DNA of 5,506 nucleotides from JBBDWZ01 sp050732575. Its GTDB lineage: Bacteria; Gemmatimonadota; Gemmatimonadetes; Longimicrobiales; RSA9. The DNA lies in NCBI GenBank assembly GCA_050732575.1, contig JBOHRF010000359.1:1-5506 (forward strand), given 5' to 3'. The translations under genes and the position numbers were made by a program. The notes under the pieces were generated by a model. The model searched no databases. It saw nothing but the letters and a program-made list of their open reading frames with translations, and was not told the origin of the DNA. Of this stretch, positions 1-5,506 are shown one piece after another. Every line of letters begins with the position of its first letter. Position 1 is the stretch's first letter.

Positions 1-52
1 CTCGAGCCGAACCGCCAGGGCAGACCTCCTTCACACCGCTCCCGTTCGCACC

Positions 53-80
53 CGCCAACGGGTCCTCCTTCCGCCAACGG
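53..80. repeat. Short direct repeat CGCCAACGG, two copies
   Basis: The 9-mer CGCCAACGG occurs at 53-61 and 72-80, with pyrimidine-rich CTCCTT stretches nearby (26-31 and 65-70). It lies in the left-edge segment where similarity to the amidase family is lost. It may be chance in GC-rich DNA; no function is assigned. Confidence 0.35.
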
Positions 81-477
81 ACCGAACATGGCGTTTGGAT
101 TTCCTATCCCTCCCGGATCGTAGGTGGTGTTCGTTTCACCCATGTAGTGGTAGTCGCGGCCCTCAAAAACTCTGCCCTCGAGGTCCAGCAGGAAGTGATA
201 GGGAACATCCCACCAGTTGCGATCGGTGGCACCCCATGCCTGCAGTCCACGCAGCCGCTGTATCGGATCTTCACCTGGCAGCAGCGGCCGCGAGTCTCCC
301 GTATGATGCAGCGTTACATGAGTAATGCGATGCGCAATGCGCAGGCGCAGGTCGGCACTGCCCGCCGTCACTGAATTGGCGACCTGCGGCGGCAGCGACG
401 CAACCGTTGCCACCTCGAGCGCAACGAGCCCCGCACCCAGCTCCTGGGGCCCGTAGTATCGCAACCACGGCGACGTG

Positions 478-481
478 AAAA
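478..481 (-). other. Apparent +1 frameshift in a T4 homopolymer of the amidase gene
   Basis: On the minus strand the codons CGC GGT TTT CAC lead into a meaningless tail. With one T fewer, CGC GGT TTC ACG TCG CCG TGG continues into a coherent PGRP amidase. The other candidate is the adjacent GG pair. Upstream and downstream frames are each convincing on their own sides, which places the shift within a few bases of this run. Confidence 0.75.
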
Positions 482-919
482 CCGCGCCAGTTGAAGGCTG
501 CGCCTTCCTGCACCGTTCGCTCTTCGGTTGCGGGTCCGTGCGACAGGCGAAGACGCACGACGTCGACCGGCGCAGCAGCAGCCGAATCAACCGTCGTGCC
601 GAGCACGTCGATCCTGAAATCGTGAAAGGCAAGCGATCCGCTCGCGCCGATGTTGCGGCGCGTTGCGTCGGCGGCGTAGCCGAGTGGTGGTTGGGCCTGC
701 CATTGCGCATGCGGAATGACGCGCGGGCGCGCTATGGCCGGCGCGTACTGACGCGTGGCGCAGGCCGCCACAGCCAGCACGATCAGCGCAATGGCGCGAG
801 CTGTTTTCATCGCTGCTCTCGGGGGCTCATGACGCGTGGCTCTGCCTCCGAAACTAAGGCCAGCCGACGCTGTCTGCTCGACGCCGCATCAACCGGGCTG
901 GCACGCAGGTGAGCCAGTC

Positions 920-949
920 TTGACCTCCAGATCCGGCCAAGGCTATTTT
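920..949 (+). promoter_or_regulatory. Candidate sigma70 promoter for padR-permease unit
   Basis: TTGACC at 920-925 matches five of six consensus -35 bases, and TATTTT at 944-949 matches four of six -10 bases, with an 18-base spacer. Transcription would start near 956, giving a leader of about 50 bases before the PadR ATG at 1009. This AT-richer patch stands out in a GC-rich intergenic region. The position between divergent genes fits. No equally good promoter was seen for the minus-strand amidase. Confidence 0.45.
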
Positions 950-966
950 GCTCTAGGCCTTGCCGG
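933..966. promoter_or_regulatory. Inverted repeat flanking the -10: candidate PadR operator
   Basis: CCGGCCAAGGC (933-943) and GCCTTGCCGG (957-966) are complementary except for one extra C in the left arm. The 13-base centre (944-956) contains the candidate -10 TATTTT. PadR proteins are dimeric winged-helix repressors that commonly bind inverted repeats over their own promoter, so an operator is the natural reading. The half-sites do not match the ATGT/ACAT core described for classical PadR sites. No T-run follows either arm, so a terminator is unlikely. Confidence 0.45.
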
Positions 967-1008
967 AACGAGTGTGACCTGAACCGCATACTGCCACCGG
1001 GACAGCAA

Positions 1009-1350
1009 ATGACGCCGCAAAAAACGCGAGATCTCTTTCCCGGTGCACTGGAAATGATGGTGCTGCGTCTGGTGCAGCAGGAGCCGCTGCACGGCTACGC
1101 GCTGGTGCAACGCATCAAACAGGTGTCGAACGAGCTGCTGCAGGTCGAGGAGGGATCGCTGTATCCCGCGCTTCAGCGTCTGCTCAAGGCCAAACTGGTG
1201 CAGGCCGAATGGGGCGTGTCGGCCAGCAACCGGCGGGTGCGTATCTATCGGATCACGCCGGCCGGGCGCAAGCACCTGGCCGATGAAGTATCGAGCTTCG
1301 AGCAGATGCTGGCAGGCATTTCGCTCGTGCTGGCGCTGGGAGATGCCTGA
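1009..1350 (+). CDS. PadR-family transcriptional regulator
   Basis: This 113-residue cytoplasmic DNA-binding protein is a compact PadR-type winged helix-turn-helix repressor, probably dimeric. The PadR signatures are in order: LFPGALEMMVLRLV (9-22), LHGYALVQRI (27-36), EEGSLYPALQRL (47-58, the recognition helix region), and AEWGVSASNRRVRIYRITPAGRKHL (66-90; wing, basic strand and start of the last helix). Residues 91-110 form a short C-terminal helix, the usual dimerisation element in small PadRs. The Shine-Dalgarno is weak (CCGGGAC about eight bases before ATG). The start is supported because MTPQKTRDLFPGALE matches the usual family N-terminus. Its TGA overlaps the ATG of the permease by one base (TGATG), pointing to co-transcription and coupled translation. 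It probably represses its own unit through the upstream inverted repeat. The inducing ligand is not predictable. Confidence 0.93.
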   Translation: MTPQKTRDLFPGALEMMVLRLVQQEPLHGYALVQRIKQVSNELLQVEEGSLYPALQRLLKAKLVQAEWGVSASNRRVRIYRITPAGRKHLADEVSSFEQMLAGISLVLALGDA

Positions 1351-3998
1351 TGAGTCCGTGGTCGTGGTTCCGACGCTCGCGTTTCGACGACCTCGCGGAC
1401 GAAATCCGGTCTCATCTCGAGGAGAAGACCGATGAACTGGTGGCCACTGGCATGTCGCGCGCCGAGGCTGAGCGCGCGGCGTGCCGGGCCTTTGGTGATG
1501 TCACAAGAGTGAAGGAAAGGTCGGGCGATGTCTGGCGCTTCGAAACGTTTCTCGGGAATCTAGTCACCGATATCCGGCACGCGTTGCGTGGCCTGATCAA
1601 CAAGCCCGGCTACACCATTGCGGTCATCCTGACGCTCGCCCTCGGCATCGGCGCCAACGCGGTGGTCTTTGCGCTCGTGAATGCCGTTGTCCTTCGGCCG
1701 CTCCCGTATCCGGACCCGGACCGCATCGTCTCGATCTCGGTGCGCGGCCACGACGGACGCGACACCCGCATCATGGACGACATCTACTACGTGGACTGGT
1801 CGCCGACGACGCGGACTGTGCTGTTACAGGCGGCCTATGGTGGGGAGCAGGGTGTGTTCCAGACTTCGAGCGGGCCGGTTCGTCTCACCGGCATTTCGGC
1901 GGCGCCCGCCTACTTTGCCATCTTCGGAGTGCGGCCGCTCCTGGGCAGGGTGTTCGACGAGAGCGAGATGAAACCTGGAGGACCGCAGGCGATCGTCCTC
2001 AGTGAGCCGCTCTGGCGCGAGCGTTTCGGCGCTGACTCTGCGCTCATTGGCAAGAGCGTGCAACTCAACGGCAAACCGGGGACGGTCATCGGCGTCCTGC
2101 CGGCGAAGTTCACCGAGGGCCGGGAGGAACGCTTCTGGATTCCACATCACATAAAGGAGCCGGACCGGAGACCGGACGCCGAGTGGGACGGCTATGGCGT
2201 GGTGGCGCGACTCCGCCCGGGCGTGTCCTTCGCAGCTGTTGAGGCAGAGGTAGCCGTTACCATGGCTCGCCTCAAGCAGGACGGGTCCCGACCCAACCCC
2301 GGGACGCCCGTGGTCATGACGCTGCATGAGCGCCGCCACGGCGAGACGCGCCGGCCACTCCTGCTGCTCTTCGGCGCCGTTGGCGTTCTGCTGCTCACCG
2401 CGTGCGCCAACATCGCGAATCTCGCGCTGGCCCGCGCCGCGCGGCGCGAACGCGAGTTCGCCTTGCGCCTCGCACTCGGGGCGAGTCGTTGGCGCATCGT
2501 ACGCTTCGTGCTCATCGAAAACCTGGCGCTCGCTGCAGGCGGCGCGTTGGTGGGACTGCTGCTCGTGCGCGCGTCACTCGGCTGGTTCGTGCACGTCAGC
2601 CCCGACGCAATCCGGACCACCGAGACGATTGGCGTAAGCGGTGCGCTGGTGCTCTACGCGTCCCTCGTCGCCATCCTCACGGCGCTGCTGTTCGGGTTGG
2701 TGCCCGCAATGACTGCGTCCCGCACGGCGCCCAATCACACACTGGCCAGCGGAACGCAGCACGCCGCGGGAAGCCGGCGTCAGACGTTCGCGCGCCGCGC
2801 ACTCGTCATCGGAGAACTCGCGATCGCGCTCGTGTTCCTGACGGGTGCGGGGCTGGTCGGCAAGACCTTCTGGAAGGTCACGCGCGTCGAGCCTGGATTC
2901 CAGGCCGACAATGTGCTCATCGCGCGCATGGCGCTCGGAGATCGGTACACGGCCGCCACCGCCGACGCGTTCTGGGCCACGCTCATTGCTCGGGTCCGGC
3001 AACATCCGGGAGTGCGATCCGCCGCGTTGACGCAGGGCGCGCCGATGGCCGGGGGCGGCGTCGCAATCGCGGGGGAGTTCCGGCCACAAGCCGGGAGGAG
3101 GGTGGCGAGGCAGTACCGTGTTGCGACCGTCGAACCGGACTACTTCGAGACCGTCGGAGCGGAGCTGGTTGCAGGCCGGTTTCTCTCGGCCGAAGATCGC
3201 AAGGGCGCACCGCTCGTCGCCGTCGTATCGGAGGGCTATTCGCCGATGTGGCTCGATGGAGAGCCGCCAATTGGCCGAACGATCCGCCAGTACAGCTGCC
3301 GCCGCAACAATGACTGCGATCCCTACGATATCACGATTGTAGGCGTCGTGAAGGAGATGGTGCCGGAGGCGTCGGTCGCGGAGAACCGAGGGCAGATCCC
3401 GTTGGTCTTCACTCCGCTGGCGCAGATCGTACACGAGCACTGGGAGCGACGGCGGTTTGTCAGGTACGCGTCACTGCTGGTTCGCGTCAATGAACTGGCT
3501 CCGATCCAGGCGCTGATCCGCGCTGAAGTAAAAGCGCTCGACCCGGGGCAACCGGAAGCCACGTTCTCCTCGATGGAGCGCGCGCTCGACGAGCGGGTGG
3601 CGCCGCGACAGTTCGTGCTCGTACTCCTGATCGCGTTCGCCGCGCTGGCCGGCGGCCTGGCGATCATTGGCCTCTACAGTGTGCTCGCGTACCTGGTGGC
3701 TGAACGCACGCGTGAGATTGGCATTCGCCTGGCGGTGGGTGCCGGCCCGGCGCGTGTGACGCGCATGATTCTCGGCCAGGGATTGCAGTTTACGCTCATC
3801 GGCGTCGCAGTGGGAAGCCTGCTGTCGATCGCCGCCGTGCGCGTGCTGCGCGCGTGGATGTACGAGATGAGCGTATACGATGCGCCGACGTTCGCGGCGG
3901 TCGCCGTGCTCCTGTGCGTCGTTGCCCTCATCGCATCGTGGCTGCCGGCACGGCGAGCGAGCAAGTTGGACCCGGTGCTCGCCCTGCGCGCGGAGTAG
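1350..3998 (+). CDS. ADOP-type ABC transporter permease (MacB/FtsX-like, duplicated)
   Basis: A complete 882-residue inner-membrane protein of the acidobacterial duplicated orphan permease class. The N-terminal cytoplasmic 'permease prefix' domain (about 12-65, EIRSHLEEKTDELVATGMSR) is followed by TM1 (about 88-112, TLALGIGANAVVFALVNAVV) and the motif LRPLPYPDPDRIVSIS. A first periplasmic MacB_PCD-like domain spans about 125-330. The first FtsX core (TMs near 334-355, 386-408, 430-453) includes LLLTACANIANLALARAARR and REFALRLALGASRWRI. A second half begins with TM5 near 482-505, then a second periplasmic domain (about 510-750) and TMs near 754-777, 810-830 and 845-866. It ends with RREGIGxRLAVGA-like and LPARRASKLDPVLALRAE motifs typical of the family C-terminus. 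No ATPase is encoded nearby. Substrate unknown; MacB relatives are mechanotransmission-type exporters, but transport by ADOPs is inferred only. The start is fixed by the TGATG overlap with padR. Confidence 0.93.
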   Translation: MSPWSWFRRSRFDDLADEIRSHLEEKTDELVATGMSRAEAERAACRAFGDVTRVKERSGDVWRFETFLGNLVTDIRHALRGLINKPGYTIAVILTLALGIGANAVVFALVNAVVLRPLPYPDPDRIVSISVRGHDGRDTRIMDDIYYVDWSPTTRTVLLQAAYGGEQGVFQTSSGPVRLTGISAAPAYFAIFGVRPLLGRVFDESEMKPGGPQAIVLSEPLWRERFGADSALIGKSVQLNGKPGTVIGVLPAKFTEGREERFWIPHHIKEPDRRPDAEWDGYGVVARLRPGVSFAAVEAEVAVTMARLKQDGSRPNPGTPVVMTLHERRHGETRRPLLLLFGAVGVLLLTACANIANLALARAARREREFALRLALGASRWRIVRFVLIENLALAAGGALVGLLLVRASLGWFVHVSPDAIRTTETIGVSGALVLYASLVAILTALLFGLVPAMTASRTAPNHTLASGTQHAAGSRRQTFARRALVIGELAIALVFLTGAGLVGKTFWKVTRVEPGFQADNVLIARMALGDRYTAATADAFWATLIARVRQHPGVRSAALTQGAPMAGGGVAIAGEFRPQAGRRVARQYRVATVEPDYFETVGAELVAGRFLSAEDRKGAPLVAVVSEGYSPMWLDGEPPIGRTIRQYSCRRNNDCDPYDITIVGVVKEMVPEASVAENRGQIPLVFTPLAQIVHEHWERRRFVRYASLLVRVNELAPIQALIRAEVKALDPGQPEATFSSMERALDERVAPRQFVLVLLIAFAALAGGLAIIGLYSVLAYLVAERTREIGIRLAVGAGPARVTRMILGQGLQFTLIGVAVGSLLSIAAVRVLRAWMYEMSVYDAPTFAAVAVLLCVVALIASWLPARRASKLDPVLALRAE
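1401..1542 (+). repeat. High-identity direct repeat, copy 1 (permease prefix domain)
   Basis: This stretch aligns without gaps to 4162-4303 with 15 mismatches in 142 bases by hand count (about 89% identity). It encodes the cytoplasmic prefix domain EIRSHLEEKTDELVATGMSR through GDVWRF. Similarity falls sharply just after GGCGCTTCG, at 1542. Confidence 0.85.
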
Positions 3999-4002
3999 CG
4001 CC

Positions 4003-4119
4003 CGGGTCGTGTTACCGAAGCAGTCGCGCGTGGTCGGGTTTGGCGCAGGTGGCACGATATACGTCGCATTCAAGGATGAATTTGATCTCGAGCACCTTCA
4101 ACGATTCCGGATGCCGTGA
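4003..4119 (+). pseudogene. C-terminal remnant of a beta-propeller-like protein
   Basis: Between the two permeases, the frame ending in TGA at 4117-4119 reads RVVLPKQSRVVGFGAGG, TIYVAFKDEFDLEHLQRFRMP and stop. The pattern 'VxGFGxGGxIYVxxxDExDLExLxRFRxP-stop' resembles the last blade and tail of 6-bladed/NHL-type propeller proteins common in Gemmatimonadota, usually periplasmic and of unknown function. The similarity begins right after the stop of the first permease, and no body of the gene is present upstream, so this looks like a 3' scar left after a deletion or an insertion. It has no start codon or ribosome site of its own and is presumably untranslated. The family recall is from memory of the tail pattern only, over about 38 residues. 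Confidence 0.5.
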
Positions 4120-4161
4120 TTCAACGAGCGGACTGATATGCGTCACGACGATCTCGAGGAA

Positions 4162-4303
4162 GAAATCCGGTCTCACCTCGAAGAGAAGACCGATGAGCTG
4201 GTGGCCAGTGGCATGTCGCGCGCCGACGCTGAGCGGTCGGTGCGCCGGGCCTTCGGTGATGTCACGAGAGTGAAAGAACGCGCGGGCGATGTCTGGCGCT
4301 TCG
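4162..4303 (+). repeat. High-identity direct repeat, copy 2 (permease prefix domain)
   Basis: The second copy of the permease prefix-domain repeat, offset by 2761 bases from 1401-1542. It lies just inside the start of the second permease. The pair would be a substrate for homologous recombination, which would delete the first permease and the propeller remnant. Confidence 0.85.
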
Positions 4304-5178
4304 CATCAATCCTGGAGACCGTGGCTCGTGATGTCCGGTACGCGCTGCGCGGTTTGTGCCGCAATCCCGGGTTCACCATTGCCGTCGTCCTGACGCTCGC
4401 ACTCGGCATCGGTGCGAACGGCGTGATGTTCGCGCTGGTGAACGCGGTTGTCCTCAGGCCGCTCCCGTATCCGCACTCGGATCGCCTCATTTCCGTCTCG
4501 CAGTCGGAGGACGGTCGCGACACGCGCCAACTGTGGGACTTCGCGTACGCGGAGTGGCTGCGTTCGTCCAGGTCCGTGGAGGCGACGGCGGCATATGAGG
4601 ATACGCGAGCCGTTCTCACCTCGCCGGACGGTCCGACGCGCATCGACGGGTTGCGGGCCACACACGCGTATTTCACCATCCTGGGCGTGCAGCCGCTGCT
4701 GGGTCGCCTTCCTGACTCGACCGAAGCGTTGCCGGGCGCGCCCCGGGTCGTGCTGCTCAGTGAACTGCTCTGGCGCGACAAGTTCGGCGCCGACTCCGCG
4801 ACGGTGGGCCGGAGCGCATCGTTCGATGGCGTGCCGCGGCTCGTCATCGGAGTGCTGCCGGCATCATTCACCCGTGGCCGCACCGAGCAGTTCTGGATTC
4901 CGCTGCGCGCGGAGCCGCGCACGAGCGCGCCCCCGCAACAGGGCGAACTGCTTGGCTATTACGTGCTGGCGCGGCTGCGCGCTGGTGCGTCGCTGGCTGG
5001 TGTCCGCGCGGAGTTGACGGGCGCGTTCGCGCGCTTCGCACGCGGCAACGCCGATGAGCCTCGGTCCACGCCCGTCGTCATGAGCCTGCACGAACGACGT
5101 CACGGCGAAAGTCGCCGTCCGCTGCTGCTCCTGTTGGGCGCTGTCGGCGTTCTGCTGCTTACCGCCTGCGCGAACATC

Positions 5179-5180
5179 GG
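5179..5180 (+). other. Apparent +1 frameshift in ADOP permease 2
   Basis: The observed ATC GGC CAA CCT breaks the conserved TACANIANL motif, which the upstream copy has intact as AACATCGCGAATCTC. With one G removed, ATC GCC AAC CTG TCG CTG GCC CGC restores ANIANLSLAR and about 40 further conserved residues. Confidence 0.8.
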
Positions 5181-5301
5181 CCAACCTGTCGCTGGCCCGC
5201 GCCGGCCGGCGCAAGCGTGAATTCGCCCTGCGCCTCGCCCTGGGTGCGAGCCGCTGGCGCATCGTGACCGTGGTCCTGATCGAGAACCTGGCACTGGCCG
5301 C

Positions 5302-5506
5302 GGCCGCCGCGACGAAGCCGCAAACCTCTACGACAGCATTGCCGGCCAGCCGCCCTTCCCGGTGGCGCTGCGTGGCAAGGTAGCACGGCATCGCGCCTGG
5401 TATCTCAGGCACACTGCGTCCGCACTGGCCGCCGCAGCGGATACAACCCGCCTGGCCGCTATGGCCGACCGCATCGAGGCGAATCGCGGGGTAGTCGGCC
5501 TCCTGG
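5302..5506 (+). CDS. Internal fragment of a TPR-like helical protein (partial, both ends missing)
   Basis: From about 5302 to the edge one frame reads GRRDEAANLYDSIAGQPPFP, VALRGKVARHRAWYLRHTAS, ALAAAADTTRLAAMADRIEA, NRGVVGLL. The amphipathic Ala/Leu/Arg helices with DTTRLAAMADRIE suggest tetratricopeptide-like repeats. They recall the C-terminal TPR arrays of Gemmatimonadota signalling or kinase-type proteins. The match is from memory of the pattern, so family confidence is modest. The frame has no start codon near its beginning; the nearest upstream in-frame stop is the TGA at 5218-5220, and the bases between clearly encode the other permease frame. It is therefore not a gene starting here but the inside of another gene, joined to the permease at an abrupt junction. 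Confidence 0.5.

Larger units (their letters stand above)
1..810 (-). pseudogene. Frameshifted, edge-truncated lipoprotein N-acetylmuramoyl-L-alanine amidase (PGRP/Amidase_2)
   Basis: The protein would be exported, lipid-anchored, and cleave the amide bond between N-acetylmuramic acid and the peptide stem of peptidoglycan. It starts at 810 (MKTARAIALIVLAVAAC), a signal peptide with lipobox V-A-A-C17. A beta-rich segment of about 140 residues precedes the amidase fold. The first frame runs on to 271, but its residues after about 480 look like noise. Removing one T from the T4 run (478-481, minus strand) restores GFTSPWLRYYGPQELGAGLV and then a clear PGRP domain: THVTLHHTGDSRP (zinc-ligand His near residue 168), NWWDVPYHFLLD, GRVFEGRDYHYMGETNTTYD. 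The second His and the Cys ligand would lie beyond the edge. Past YDPGG, near base 110, the reading frame stays open but no longer resembles the family. A GAGAG-like Shine-Dalgarno precedes the ATG. The frameshift may be real or a sequencing error; the family call is firm, the gene's status is not. Confidence 0.78.
4138..5310 (+). pseudogene. Second ADOP permease, frameshifted and truncated
   Basis: This is a paralogue of the upstream permease. It starts MRHDDLEEEIRSHLEEKTDE (prefix domain, about 3-55), then TM1 near residues 78-100 with TLALGIGANGVMFALVNAVV and LRPLPYPHSDRLISVS. A first MacB_PCD-like domain follows (about 110-320, including ILGVQPLLGRLPD, FGADSATVG and EQFWIPL), then the FtsX core RRPLLLLLGAVGVLLLTACA. 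The frame as given stops at 5218-5220 after a nonsense tail. Deleting one G at 5179-5180 restores ANIANLSLARAGRRKREFA, LRLALGASRWRIV and LIENLALAA. Homology then ends near 5300-5310, about residue 390, so the second half (roughly 450 residues in the neighbour) is missing. It lacks the neighbour's leading SPWSWFRR residues. A weak GAGCGGA precedes the ATG; no PadR of its own is present. The family is certain; whether the damage is biological is not. Confidence 0.85.

Noticed and set aside
807..989. A 60-residue minus-strand reading frame ending in an ATGA overlap with the amidase start
   Set aside because: The composition (Arg/Ser-rich, no domain, no hydrophobic core) looks like noise. It covers the padR promoter region and has no good ribosome site. 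The overlap is probably chance.
2391..2408. LLLTAC in the permeases as a lipoprotein lipobox
   Set aside because: It lies inside a membrane segment far from the N-terminus and is part of the conserved TACANIANL motif of the FtsX core.
2402..3313. A long plus-strand reading frame (303 residues) within the first permease
   Set aside because: It is Arg/Ala/Gly-rich and out of frame with a clear 882-residue permease, so it is a GC-rich shadow frame.
2574..3440. A 288-residue antisense reading frame in the first permease
   Set aside because: Its residues are typical of the complement of high-GC codons (Arg/Asp/Glu/His), with no motif and no promoter or ribosome site; it is a shadow.
3969..4008. 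Inverted repeat GACCCGG / CCGGGTC around the stop of the first permease as a terminator
   Set aside because: The arms are 7 bases, the loop is 26 bases, and no T-run follows. It is too weak to call a rho-independent terminator in GC-rich DNA.
4040..4137. A separate promoter for the second permease (TTGATC at 4082-4087, ATATAC near 4057)
   Set aside because: The elements are in the wrong order or have no partner at 16-18 bases, so no promoter can be supported.
1..5506. CRISPR arrays, tRNA or rRNA genes, insertion sequences, toxin-antitoxin or phage genes
   Set aside because: No regularly spaced repeats, no tRNA-like cloverleaf or rRNA signature, no transposase motif and no terminal inverted repeats were found on reading both strands.

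Overview
The window is GC-rich DNA from a soil- or sediment-type bacterium, most likely Gemmatimonadota or Acidobacteriota. This rests on the presence of 'orphan' MacB/FtsX-like permeases of the ADOP type (acidobacterial duplicated orphan permease) with a PadR regulator, a pairing expanded in those phyla. The taxonomic call is an inference from gene content, not from a marker gene.

Layout. On the minus strand, 810 down to the left edge, lies a lipoprotein N-acetylmuramoyl-L-alanine amidase (PGRP/Amidase_2 fold). It is interrupted by an apparent one-base insertion in a homopolymer at 478-481 and is cut by the window edge. A 198-base divergent intergenic region (811-1008) follows; it carries a candidate sigma70 promoter whose -10 sits between the arms of an inverted repeat, a reasonable operator candidate. 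On the plus strand, a PadR-family repressor (1009-1350) overlaps by one base (TGATG) with a complete 882-residue ADOP permease (1350-3998). The next 139 bases are not empty: 4003-4119 reads as the C-terminal tail of what looks like a beta-propeller (NHL/6-bladed type) protein without its body. A second ADOP permease starts at 4138. It shares an almost undiverged N-terminal prefix domain with the first, but is frameshifted at 5179-5180 and loses its homology altogether near 5300-5310. From there to the right edge a different, TPR-like helical coding frame continues without a start codon.

How the parts may work together: PadR and the first permease form a translationally coupled two-gene unit, probably autoregulated. 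The permease has eight predicted membrane segments and two large periplasmic MacB_PCD-like domains. No ATP-binding subunit is encoded here, as is usual for orphan permeases, so its energy source and substrate are unknown.

I do not see a clearly new defence or mobile system. The notable features are the scars: a propeller gene remnant between two ADOP paralogues, a local patch of high nucleotide identity, two single-base homopolymer frameshifts, and an abrupt junction at the right end. Some of these may be sequencing or assembly artefacts and need read-level checking.
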